Notes under the pieces: generated by a model
Databases searched by the model: none
The model's input: only the letters and a program-made list of their open reading frames with translations
Told to the model about the DNA's origin: nothing
DNA from: Monosporascus cannonballus
Taxonomy: Eukaryota; Ascomycota; Sordariomycetes; Xylariales
Reading direction: 5' to 3'
DNA length: 64,000 bases
Assembly: GCA_004154925.1 (NCBI GenBank)
Contig: QJNS01000074.1
Span: 253,924-317,923, forward strand
In this document: in pieces, positions 14,501 to 25,273 of the stretch
How positions within the stretch are numbered: the first letter of the stretch is position 1
How the letters are laid out: every line of letters begins with the position of its first letter
Position numbers and translations under genes: made by a program

Positions 14501-16739
14501 TCTTTAAGTTTTATAAGATGTAAGGTTATTCGTTAATGCAGAAAAAAGTTAATTCCATATATAAGTAATAAAATATCTGGGATATATTATTATCCTAGGA
14601 TATATTAGGATAAATCCCAAGAAAATTATTGCAATTACAAAATGGCATATATTAACGATAATCAAAAAATTTAGGCATTTTTTGGATTTATTAATTACTA
14701 TAGGAAATTTATTCGAAATTTTAGCAAAATAATTATACCCTTAATAAATTTCATAAGGAAAAAAAAGAATTCAAATAAACGCCAAATACGGAAAAGGTAT
14801 TTTAAAATATTAAAAATGTAATTATTAACAAATTAGTACTAATTATGTACAATCCAAACTGTCCCGTTAAGTTAAAAACTAATATTTTGGATTACGTATT
14901 AAGCGCAATAATCGAATAACGAAATAATTAAGGCAAATTATACCTTATTACATTTTTTTCGTACAAATTAAAAAAAGCCGAACTTAATTACGGCATTTTA
15001 AATAAAGAATTTATGGCTATTGTTATAGCATTTCGGGAGTTTAAACATTTCCTAAAGGGAAATTTGTACCAAATTAAGGTTTATACGGATTATCAAAATT
15101 TTACCCGATTTATTACGACTAGGAAGCTTATAAAATAATAACTTTATTATGCGGAAAAATTGGCGAACTTCGACTTCGTTATTATTTACAAAAAAGGTTC
15201 AGAAAACGGCAGAATAAATATTTTAAACAGGCGACCAGATTTCGAAAAAAAATTGGTTAAAATTAGTTATATAATTTTTAATACTACCATAAAAAATATT
15301 TACGCTTACGACAAATTATGATAATTCGGGTAATACTTTGCGATATATATCAGAAAATCCAATAATATAACGATAATTTTTTAAAAAACCAAAAAACAGA
15401 CAAAATACAAATGCTAAAAAAATACCAAAAGGATTTAATACGAAAAATGTACGAATATTAATTATATGGATATTTAGGGATCCATAAAACCCTAAAACAA
15501 TTTTAACGTACATATTTTTTTCCTAAAATAAATTTAACGGTACAAAAAATAATACGGCAATATAATATTTGCGCCAAAGTAAAGATTTAACGATATAAGC
15601 TATACGGAAAATTACAGCTATTACTAGTCGTAAAATAACCATAATATTTAGTTATATTCGACTTTATTATTAAGCTTTTTATATTAAAAATTTAATTACC
15701 GCAATATATTACGATAACATTTTCGTAATTATCGATTAATTTATAAATTTTTCATATTTTTTATTATATTATAAGGATATAAATACCGAATAATTAATAT
15801 ACTTTTTTTTCAAACATATTTTTAACATATATAGATTATAAATAAAAATCATATTAAATAAAAAATTAATATTCGCATTTGAATTTTAACAAGGCCTTAT
15901 AACATAAATCGGCCTAAATCACAAATTATTTAACGTATTTAAACCTTAAACGGGAAAACAAATAAAACGAACAAATTAAACCTTAAAAATTTACTTACGA
16001 TATTATATTAATTACGAACAAAATAACTAGGTTAAAAAATTATTAATTGTTTAATTAACTTATAATACCAGTTATTACAAAAGCATTAAGATAATACCTG
16101 CGAACGCAAATTTTGGTTTTATTTTAAAAGTTTATAAAAAAATACGCGATAACGGTTTAATTAATATTAAAGCAATCCTTACGTTAAAATAATTATGATA
16201 ACTATATCAAAAAAATAAAGATAAAATTGGAATTTGTACCAAATTAAATAAGCAAATATTATAATTAAAAAAGGTTAAAAAATTTAACTTTCGAAAAAGG
16301 GAAAATAATTTTTTTCGTTACTAAAAACATTTAACCGAAAAAGCTTAGCGAAAAACTTAATTTTAAATATATTAATTTATACAAAATCGCTAAAAAAAAA
16401 TCTTAGAAAATAATTACCAATTAGAACTTTTACCAAAAGTTAAACTTTATTTAATTTTTTACGTTTTTTTATTCGAATTAATAACAAATATAATTAAGGT
16501 ATATATGGTATAAAACGATATGAAGGTAAAGGATAAATAAGTATATAAGGTAGAAAAAATTCTTAATATACGGAAACAAAACGGATTTACCTAGTACCTG
16601 ATCAAATAAAAAAAGTATCCAGATTCCGAAAACACCTGGGAACCTGCCAAAATTCTTATTGGCGCCCAGCGCTTATTAAAGAACTTTTACCAATAACGCC
16701 GAAATCGGCAGGGTCAAAAATTCCCTAATTAATAAACGA

Positions 16740-17015
16740 CCAATCTGTGGACTCCAGGTTGGACCAGTCAAAAAAAGGAGCGGCCTCCGCCGTAATAACC
16801 TTGGTAACCTTCAGTTCGGCCTGTTTTTCTCGACGTTCCAACTTATCCAATTTTTTTAGGAACCGAAACCCACGAAATAGCATACGTATTATACGGTCGG
16901 CCCATAATTTCTTTTGTTTTCGAAAACGACGAACTTTGGCCTGCGCTTATTTTACTTTTTTTTTTGGCTTTATTAAGTTCCGTTTCAACCTTAAGGTAAT
17001 TAAAAACAATCTTTT
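16740..17015 (-). pseudogene. Antisense coiled-coil ORF remnant in element C
   Basis: Between integrase and the 3' LTR of element C, the minus strand gives an uninterrupted charged reading of about 80 residues. It includes RRFRKQKKLWADRIIRM, KLDKLERREKQAEL and ends PFFDWSNLES. The heptad-like, Lys/Glu-rich make-up suggests a coiled coil. It runs opposite to pol and converges with it. Compared with the rest of the element it has far fewer stops and is less AT-rich. A related reading occurs in element H (46925-47095), also antisense to pol. No function is assigned; it could be an accessory protein of the element or a fragment of a captured gene. Confidence 0.55.
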
Positions 17016-17310
17016 CGAATTAAGAAATGGAAAAGCCGTTAACGTTACAAAGGCCCTGGTTCCGCGTTACGTACTCCTTATATCTGGAAAAATCCGACGA
17101 AAAAATATAATAAAATGATAAACCGCAACAAGCATAATAAAAACACATTAACATATCCATAATTCGAAAAGTAATTAATTTAAGCAAATTATTTCGTTTT
17201 TTCGTTTTTCGGTTAATTGGTTATTTAATATAATTTGACATAATAATAAAAGGAAAACTTATAAAAGAAAAAGAAATCTTCGGGACGAAAATTATGGAAA
17301 AAGAGGATCG

Positions 17311-17640
17311 TATTATAACCTAATGGGTTACGGCCTCAGAAAACGGTCGCAACAGTAACTAAGCCATACGGGTTAAATTACGTGATGGCTCAATAGGATC
17401 GATCGTAAAGCCTTTAAAGCCGGGTTCGACAAAGTGAAAAAATTAAGTATAAAAAGATATTTATTATTTCCATAATTTAGATAACATTAGTTTGTAATAA
17501 AATATCGTTACCCAAAATACCTTTGGTATTACGAAACATAATAAGTTATCGTATTTATTGCTCAGATTCCCACGATACTCCTACTAACATAAACCCGTCG
17601 ACTTAGGTTTAATACTTGGTTAAACCGCCAAGCCGTCACA
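17311..17640 (+). repeat. 3' LTR of element C (U3 variant II)
   Basis: This LTR of 330 bp starts TATTATAACC and ends GCCGTCACA. It is directly followed by ATCAG, the target duplication matching 4272-4276. It is the partner of 4277-4642 and lacks one 36-bp U3 unit. Confidence 0.92.
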
Positions 17641-18047
17641 ATCAGTAATAGCGCTGTTACGAGTTGAAGAAAGCGCGCAGCAGCAAGAGCCACCACGGTA
17701 TTAATAATAGCAAAGTTACTATGCTTTTTTTTAACTAAAAACCGACTTCTCAAATAGGAACGTAACTACCATAACAGTTTACAACCAGTAATTTGAAATC
17801 TAATACACTTATTAAGTGTAAACGATATATTGTAATAATTCTTTTTTAAGATATTTATTATATATATAACTTGTATAAAACTTAGCCTATATATAGTTTA
17901 TATTAAAGTAGATATAATGTAATAAATTATTAGCTAGTATTTTAATATTATTTTAGTTTTTCGTATTTATATATATAATATATTCAAAATATTTAAAGAA
18001 TTAGTATTATTATTTCCATATTATTTGAGAGAAATTAAAGTGATAAA
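17641..18047. other. AT-rich spacer, no gene seen
   Basis: The first about 90 bases after element C (GCGCGCAGCAGCAAGAGCC around 17670) are not RIP-altered. The rest is AT-rich. No coding potential or repeat family was recognised. The bases 18043-18047 (ATAAA) are the left target copy of the next solo LTR. Confidence 0.5.
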
Positions 18048-18465
18048 TGTTATAACCTAACGGTCTTGGCTTGTTACGGACGGTCGGACTGTTAGAGAAA
18101 ATTAGCCTTAACTTACGCCAAGAAATTACGTAATCGGCTTAATAAATTTAAACGTTATTATTAACTTAAGGACGTTAAACTAATTAAGTTATAAAAGGTT
18201 TAAAAAAGCTTAAAAGGACATAATTAATTAAATATTTTTAGGCTAATTTAAGATATTTTGAGCCAAAATGAAAATATATACGTTTATTATTTCTATAGTT
18301 CTAATAGCTTCAGCTTGTAATAAAATATCGTTACCTAAGGTTCTTTTGGAATTACGAGATATAACACAATTACTATATCTATTGCTCAGATTCCCACGAT
18401 ATTTCTGCCAACATAAACTCGTACGACTAAGGTTTAATAGTTGGTTAAACCGCCTAGCCGTCACA
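18048..18465 (+). repeat. Solo LTR of the Gypsy A-D family
   Basis: The sequence starts TGTTATAACC and ends GCCGTCACA, 418 bp. It is flanked by perfect ATAAA duplications (18043-18047 and 18466-18470), so it is a true insertion whose internal part was lost by LTR-LTR recombination. Its 3' half matches the other LTRs. Its U3 is a third variant without the variant I or II tandem units. Confidence 0.9.
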
Positions 18466-18639
18466 ATAAAATGCTAACGTATAACCTATATAATTGAATT
18501 AATTATTGTTTAAGTTGTTTTATATAGAACCATTTTTAATTATCAAATGTGAAAAGCTTTGTTATATTTATTTGTATTTATATACGCTTTAGCAAATATA
18601 TGTAACTTTTTAAATTAAGAATATCCACTTAACGAGATA

Positions 18640-18970
18640 ACGTTTCTCGGGGCAGTCGAATCCTTCTGATCAGGTGACTTTGGTATGCTATAGCACACCT
18701 AAGCTGCATATGTACCGGCAGCAAGTACACAATGGGAAGCTGCTACGCCTGGACGAAAGCCGTAACAACAGCTCGCTTGCTGACATATCCCCGATTAACA
18801 GGTGCCCTTTTCCTTAATTGGTGTGCTACAGCACACCTCGCTAGCTGGCGAATTGCGTAGCGTCTTCGCAGCCGTACTGTTTTATGTAGCTTAGCAGCGG
18901 AACATATATACGCCGATCAGAAGGTGCCTTTCCTTATTTAGGTAGTGTGTTATAGAATACCTGGCCAGCT
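18640..18970 (+). promoter_or_regulatory. Three diverged tandem repeats with palindromes upstream of the hydrolase gene
   Basis: This is the left edge of the base-balanced gene island. Three imperfect palindromes occur: GGTATGCTATAGCACACC at 18682-18699, GGTGTGCTACAGCACACC at 18820-18837 and a decayed GTAGTGTGTTATAGAATACC at 18942-18961. Each is preceded by GATCAGGTG- or AACAGGTGCCCTTTTCC-like sequence, and the later two are followed by GCTAGCTGGCGA/GGCCAGCTGACGA. The repeat period is roughly 120-140 bp. The last copy ends about 110 bp before the start codon at 19069. It may be a regulatory array or the remnant of a minisatellite; only the repeat itself is seen. Confidence 0.55.
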
Positions 18971-19068
18971 GACGACTTGATTGGCGCCTTGGAAGTCGAA
19001 GAACTTCCTGTACAATTATCTTTTGTCCATCGCAGTGCAACATAATCCGAGACTATTGATTCTTCAAA

Positions 19069-19632
19069 ATGAGGACGGCACTTTTGATCATCGATATGCA
19101 GACCTACTTCTACGGCATGGCGAAGGAAGCCATACCAAACATCGAGACACTGCACAGTTTCTTCTCCGAAACTGCGCGCCCCGTCATCTTCACGCAGCAC
19201 GGGCACCCGGAGTCGGACCTCATTCCGCCGTATAGGAACCAGCTGGTGCGGAAGTGGGGACCCGACGGCTCGATCCGCCGCGGTAGCGCGGACTGGCGGC
19301 TGATCCCGGAGATCCAGAAGCTTGTCGACAACGACTCGGACGTCATCCACAAGAACACTTATGACGCCTTCGTGAACACGAACCTGGCGCAGCTGCTGGA
19401 GGACAAAGGCGTCGAGCGCCTCGTCGTTTGCGGCGTTATGACGGACTGTTGCTGCGAGACCACAGCCCGTAGCGCCTTCAACCGCGGCTGGGAGACATGG
19501 CTCGTGAGCGACGCGTGCAGCAGCGCGAGCAAGGCGCAGCATGAGAGAAGCCTGAAGAGCTATGATTTCGGTTTCGGGCCGACGAAGACGACGCGGGAGG
19601 TCGTTGCAGCGCTGCAGAAGGAGGGTGATTAG
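19069..19632 (+). CDS. Isochorismatase-like cysteine hydrolase
   Basis: This is an intact, intronless 187-aa protein of the isochorismatase-like hydrolase superfamily (cysteine hydrolases such as isochorismatases, nicotinamidases and N-carbamoylsarcosine amidases). The three expected catalytic positions are visible: Asp9 in LIIDMQ, Lys95 in HKNTYDAF, and Cys128 in GVMTDCCCETTARSAF, where three cysteines in a row fill the usual TDxCV site. The length is typical for a single-domain member. The start is chosen because LIIDMQ normally lies within the first dozen residues and the context CAAAATGA is good. Codons are GC-rich at third positions, unlike the flanking repeats. The substrate cannot be told from sequence. 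It is the leftmost gene of the island and probably cytosolic, as no signal peptide is seen. Another frame on the opposite strand (18934-19542) is open, but it is a shadow of this gene. Confidence 0.9.
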   Translation: MRTALLIIDMQTYFYGMAKEAIPNIETLHSFFSETARPVIFTQHGHPESDLIPPYRNQLVRKWGPDGSIRRGSADWRLIPEIQKLVDNDSDVIHKNTYDAFVNTNLAQLLEDKGVERLVVCGVMTDCCCETTARSAFNRGWETWLVSDACSSASKAQHERSLKSYDFGFGPTKTTREVVAALQKEGD

Positions 19633-20663
19633 TGAGTGGTATTAGCGAATAAGGCTATTAGGCAGGCGAAGGTAGATGTAGCGAAACGTTCTAGCCGCTA
19701 TCGATGTATTTTTGGGAGGTGATTGGGCTCGTTCAATGAGCGCAGCGTGCCCTTCTGGACAGGAAGTTGAAGCCACCACCCGTTACAGGGTGAAAGTGAC
19801 TCCAGAAGTGATTTGACGTATATTACTGAATCCAATTTTCTTCGCTTGCTTACAAGCTATCTATTTACAGTTATATGTTTACAGTTTGCAACTAGTGACT
19901 AGTTTCAAGCTCAATCTCATCACTGGACAGTATCTTGTTGAGGACATGCATGAGCTTTTCCTTACAGACCGGTATCATCTTCGTAAATGGCTACGCGACG
20001 TATCTGTCGGGATGCACGCGCACGCACCTATGCCATCCCTGGTCGCTTATTAGTCACGATAAACATCATGGTAGTCCAGGCCAAATCCAATTTCATAGCT
20101 GTGAATCGCTATCCCGGTAGCCCCTAGTTTTCGCAAGAGCTAGATCATCAGATGAATCCACACGAACGCCAGACCTCGGACCTAGCTTAATGGTGTAGTA
20201 CTTTGAAGGCATGCAGAGCCAATATCGGTGAAGTATGTAAACCCTGCAAGACCGTCTCATCTATTGATTCATGGACGCGGCATAATAGGTTTCGAAATAG
20301 GGGGTAGAATAGGGGTAGAATAGGGTAACCAGAGGACCCGTGCCACAGGGTATATTCGGACTTTTACACTTCTACGCCTCCTTTGCCAATCACCTGTTAC
20401 GCATTTTGAAGGGCTGGAGCCAGTCGTCTGCATGGTTCCTTCTATTCTTTCCCGTTTCACTATGAGAGCTGGTGAAGCTAGACCGCTAAAAGGCACAGCT
20501 GTGGGATATTCCAGTGAACTGCACATATACACGCTACTACATCTCATCCGATTGTGAATATGACACTGAATCGTGACAAACCAAATGCCTCTGCAAAGCC
20601 TACGCTTTCTTTCGCGCGGTGGACGGCACAAGCCACCTCCACTCCATTCCCACGGCCTGATGC
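19633..20663. other. Intergenic region between hydrolase and DUF4470/MYND gene
   Basis: This is base-balanced unique sequence between two convergent genes and so holds both 3' ends. Small open frames exist on both strands (for example 19935-20120 + and 20269-20673 -), but none shows a recognisable domain, and the latter overlaps the end of the next gene. A short tandem repeat of GGGGTAGAATA lies at about 20299-20325. No transposon was recognised. Confidence 0.5.
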
Positions 20664-23600
20664 TCATTTGCACATCGGCTTATGCGCTTTCCAATCTAGC
20701 CGCTGACACTCACGAGAGCAGTACTTGACGTTCACGCACCGAGCACAGCTCAGCAACGCACCCCCATCTTTTCCCTTGTCCGTGCCACAGTTGGCACATC
20801 GATCAAGACCAGGGCCTGGGGGCCTAGAAGCCGCCGGACCAGCTCCACTAGGACCGGGCTGATAAATATCGTCCACGAAAGGAGCCCAGAAGGCAGGTGA
20901 GATGGCGGCACGGACGGCATATTGGGACACCGCATTCCAATGGGTGACGTTTTCGACGAACCGTGGGGGCAACCGGCCGTTGCCGCACCTGCATAGAAAC
21001 TGTTTCTGGTCCTCGACGGTCAGGGGAACCGCTCCGGCGCGGGCGTATTGGCAGTCCGCGCCATGTTCCCAGCTCCGACAGCGCTCCACATACGCTGGCA
21101 AGATGTGCTTCCAGAGTCGCAGTTCCGCGTCGTCGACCTTGATCTGGATAAAACCGCGAGAACTCAGTGCGGCGAGGAATGAATTTAGCTTAGGCATCAG
21201 CTCAGTATATAAGGGTAGAACGGCACAGTCGAGCACGACGGCGCGGCTGGCGAGATCGATTCGCAGATTGGATACGAAGATGAGGATGTGAACCCCTCCA
21301 TTCTCTGGATTGCTGAGGCCGAAAATCCGATCCTTCCTACCCTGGACCCCGGCATATTGCATGAACATTGAAAATAGCGACTCCTTGAAGTCAAGGCGGA
21401 TCTGCTCCCCAGTTGACCGCGGAAGTCTCTCATACTCCCGGAGGCTACGCTCGCGGGCCGACATCGCCATAGAGACATGAGTGATAAGCCAGTTTAACTT
21501 CGACTGCTTCTTGATATCGATGACCGGACAGTTCTCCAGCTCGATGTAAGGCATATTCCAGTTCACAGGTTTCTTACGTTGGATAAGGACTGGATACATG
21601 AAATAGGGATACTTCATCCATTCTGAACTCGTGGCGACTTGGACGACGTCCTCGACGTAAGAGGATTTCCGGGCAATCCTCGTCTTCCTTGTACCTTCAA
21701 CGGCGAAAACCGGGAAGAACAGAGTCAGAGGCCGTTGTTTTTGCCCAAGGCCAATAGAGAATTGGCATGGAGACAGAGTGAAATGCTCGACTTGGCACCG
21801 ATCCTTGAGAGACGACTTATAGTCATCGGAAATGAGGTCTAGCCGGGCAGTGAGAGCGGCGATGCGTCCAGTTTCTTGGTCCACGCCAGCAATCAAGGAA
21901 GTATCGGCCCCAACATTATGGTCCTTGGATGACACTAGATCTGCCTTTGAAAACCCCGGGACGATGGGATAGGCATTCTGATTTGGGGCGTAGCGGGTGA
22001 TATAGACGTTGTTAGAGTTGTCTAGGGTGGTCTCGTACAAAATCATGCTCGGCCCAAGTTTCGGCATGAAGCTCGCGATAGACGCAGGCGTGATATGAAT
22101 TCCGAAAGCAGCACTTGTCTTCTGAGGGTTCAGAAGCAGGAAAAAAGTCGAGACATAGCATGACACGACGAGTGGGGATTTTCCCCTCCATTCCAGAGGG
22201 TCATTTGCCACATGAACCTCAAAGGAATCACTGTGTAAATCGCCGCTGGTGGTGATGTTTCCGAAAGACAACTGACAGGCTGGAAAGATATTCTGCCAGG
22301 AAGACATTCCGGCCGAAGTATCTTGAAACATACAATGAACAGTCGGCGTATTCAACTCCTTGAGCCCCATATTGGTGAAGGTTGAGAGTCTGTTCCGGGG
22401 AACCTTGAGACTGACACAGACCACGGGCGGTATGCTCTTCCAGTCACGTAAGTCTCCCCATTTCTCGTCAACCGAGATAACGCGGGGCAAAATAGGGGAG
22501 AAAATCGAGCCGAATGCAAGGCCCGCATGGTTGCGGTTATGCCACTCTCTCAAAGATTCCACGGAAAACACATCCAGCATATGCAGATACGTAAAGAGCT
22601 CTTGGATGTAATTCATGCCCATTGGGGCACCTGGCCTATTCTCGACAAGCCCAATGAGAGCGTCCATTGTCGTCTGCCAATCGCAGGTGACTCTGGTTTT
22701 GATCAACCGAAGGAACGATGCGAAACTAGCACGGTGATACCGAACGAGATTCGAGTTCCGGTAAGCCTCGAGGCTCATGTTGGCGAATTTCCAGGCATAG
22801 TCCTCGTCGCGGAACATGTACGTATAGACCTTATACAGGACATGGGCAAGCTCTCTGGGGTCGAAGTGTATCTTCATCAATCCGAGGGGTGCTCCCGAAG
22901 GTTCCTCCGTACACATCGGGCGTTTCCAACAAGTCCTTAAAAACATCTGGAGAGGTGGAGGGTCTCCTCGGCTCCTTAACCCCATTTGGCTCATTGCCAC
23001 GTCAAACATCCCCTCGTCACCAAGTGACAGGCTAGAGGTGTTGGTCCAATATTCCACCGGAAATAGGCCAAGGAGCGTAGACAAGGTCGGGACATGACCA
23101 CAGAGCATGTTATTCAGGATGTCCTGGTGAGTCTTGTGCTGTCTCACAATAACATCTGCGTAGAGAACCGAAGACAACTGGTTACGCAAGAGAGGCGACG
23201 CGGCGGTGAAAAGTGTCAAAGAGCCCAAGTGATCACAGAGATTTGAAGTGTCGATGACGTCGAATGTCAGAGGAGCACGCTCTGAAGCGTAGTCAGGTCC
23301 ATCAAGAGTAAGCAGCTGAGAATGGTACTTATCTCGGTACCAGTTAGCAGTGTTAGCCCCCGTCATGCGCTTGTGCTGAAGCGTATGTCCGAAAGTTATA
23401 GCGTCGGCAACGCAAAAGCGGACTGTGATGTTCGAGAGGTTCTTCTTGTATGACAGAGCCCACTCTCGAAACTCCATACGAGCTACAGCCACCACTCTTT
23501 CCAGCTGCGAAAGCTCCTTGATCTTCTTGAACCATGGGTCGTCCGCATGGAGTGGTGCATAGGCAGGGGCAAGATGAAAACCGAGGAGGGGGTCAGTACC

Positions 23601-24459
23601 ATAGTGAATGATTGACTCGTCCTCTAAAGTTAGAAACATAGGGTTGGCGTGCTTTGCACCTGCTCGGATCTTCGCGTTCAGCTCAGTACTTCCGTACTTC
23701 CAGTAGTTCTTGTGAAGATCGCTAACGTCTTGAAAGGCATTTATTTGTGCTGGCATCGCTGACCGAAGAGCAGTATGATAGGAGGCAGTCTCATTTCTCC
23801 ACCCTTTGGCCTTCTGCAGCACAGACTCGAAGCGGCGTTCAAAGTTTTGTTTCTCAATTCCGTTGCGCTCAACGCTGTAGAATCGCCACATATCCCGGAC
23901 TTCGGCAAGTGTAGCAAAGTCACAAAACGCGAGGTGACGTCCATACGGGCTCCGCTGCCAGGTTTCCATGGTGGCAGAATGTTCGTACAACTTCTTCGCT
24001 TGTAGGCAGAGAGTGTCGAGATCCTCCCTATTAAGGTACATATGGTAATAGATACACCAGATAGAATCATTTATCTGCCCATCTTGGTCGATAATGAGAG
24101 ATAACAGCAAAATGTTGCGAGCTTGCAATGGCGGCATTAGCACTATAAGCACACCATAGAGGGGACATGGGGAGAAAATCAAGACATCATCAAGCTCACC
24201 TATGATCGCCCTCTGAATGTCGCAGCAAGTGATGTCCATAGTTCGACCTATGCTAAGTCAGCTTCTCCCATAACGCGCACCGAGGAATTGCTTTACCATC
24301 AAGATGGCTTGTGAACAAGATGTTTCGCACGTCACCGCACCCAAGCAGCAGAATATCGGCCGCAACCCTTGGCGGAAGCGCTTGTGTCAGTGACACAGCC
24401 GGGGTATTCCCAACTGGGTAGAAGAAGGATACGATATTAATAACCGCCGAAGTCAACAT
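20664..24459 (-). CDS. DUF4470 and MYND zinc-finger protein
   Basis: This large minus-strand gene has three exons by my reading: 24459-24297, 24247-24200 and 24121-20664, giving about 1222 aa. Intron 1 (24296-24248, 49 bp) has GTAAAG, GCTGAC and CATAG. Intron 2 (24199-24122, 78 bp) has GTGAGC, GCTAAT and CAAG. Splicing joins LLLGCGDVRNILFT (about 37-50) to MDITCCDIQRAIIARNILLL (about 58-77), the conserved core of the fungal DUF4470 domain; a simple ORF call would miss the first exon and keep intron 2 in frame. The start is the ATG before FFYPVGNTPAVSLTQ. The last 44 residues form a MYND finger with the spacing C-x2-C-x13-C-x2-C-x5-C-x3-C-x7-H-x3-C and the YCSRECQ motif. MYND fingers bind proline-rich partners; the role of DUF4470 is unknown. 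The frame is intact although RIP-altered repeats flank the island. There is no signal peptide. Confidence 0.88.
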
Positions 24460-25273
24460 GATTGAGAGGAGTACCGATTGAAGGGAGAAATACCGGGTTC
24501 GAGCGGGACAGATGATATTTAGAACTCCAGGCGGATGCAGTGTTGGAGACGGGCATAAAGACATATAAATATGTGGCAACGAGTGGTAATTTATGCCCAA
24601 GAGGCCCTGGGGACAAATAAAGAGTCGTTTGATCCAGGTGGCTAGGCCTCCAAAGACATGCATATAACCGCGTTTGTTCGGGAGGCCTGGTGACTAACTC
24701 GGAGTCTTGCATCAACCGCACGGAATGTTCCTTGCCTAAAATGAGGACAAAAAACAGGTACAAAAGAATATAGTAGTTCGCCAAACGGGATTATGTAGAG
24801 GCTCAATTTCATGTCACATCTTATGAGGCTAGTGTTGTATGTTGCATAGCATGGGTACATTGAATGGTTTAATGTTGCAACTGTATGGCATACTGTTAAC
24901 CGTTTGACAAGGCATAGCCCCTCGCGCATATTTCTGGTTTGTAGGCACTTATACCTTTGATATATGTAAAGGTTTAGACGTTTGGACCTGGCCTGCCAAA
25001 TTTCTCCTGTGTCGGATGCTGGGGGAATTTATGTAAGCCTTTCATAGAAATGAGTGACTTGGAGAGGCAGTCTTCCTTAAAAGTAACATTACCCTTAGCA
25101 ACCAAGCTCTACTACGCATTGACGCCCTACCAAGTCTTATTAATTTTCGCCGTACGGACGATCATCATCAGCGAAAAAAAATGTTAAACCTTAGTTATGA
25201 GTATATCATGCACGGGCATAGTAACATGAAGGCATATATAGGAAGACGTCTTAAATATTAACCAGATTTGAAA
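24460..25273. other. Intergenic region, promoter side of the DUF4470/MYND gene
   Basis: This is unique sequence between two minus-strand genes. It should hold the promoter of the DUF4470/MYND gene and the 3' end of the metallopeptidase gene. Open frames on the minus strand (24437-24929) lack recognisable domains and probably do not code. Sequence near 25140-25260 is somewhat more AT-rich. No repeat was seen. Confidence 0.5.

Larger units (their letters stand above)
4277..17640 (+). mobile_element. Gypsy element C, full length, split by element B
   Basis: This is a complete Ty3/Gypsy element on the + strand. The 5' LTR is 4277-4642 and the 3' LTR 17311-17640. The flanking 5-bp duplication is ATCAG on both sides (4272-4276 and 17641-17645). 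The internal region starts at 4643, and a gag-like start codon sits at 4848. The reading is broken at 4894 by element B and resumes at 11600-11605. RT is visible with an unbroken YLDDILIFS motif near 14435-14462 and an FFGF.NYYRKFIRNFS-like block near 14670-14725. RNase H lies near 14880-15250 and integrase-like sequence near 15300-16500. Without B the element is about 6.65 kb, close to the length of B itself. Many stops show it is dead. It carries the variant II LTR and an antisense ORF near its 3' end. Confidence 0.9.

Noticed and set aside
16747..17118. 123-aa open frame on the plus strand within element C
   Set aside because: The composition (Phe/Arg/Asn-rich) is implausible. It is the complement of the charged antisense reading, which makes more sense as protein.
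18934..19542. 202-aa open frame on the minus strand
   Set aside because: It lies opposite the isochorismatase-like gene, whose catalytic motifs are clear. The open antisense frame follows from GC-rich codons.
24437..24929. Overlapping minus-strand frames of 95-136 aa upstream of the DUF4470 gene
   Set aside because: Only the part from 24459 down matches the DUF4470 start. The upstream residues show no conserved features.
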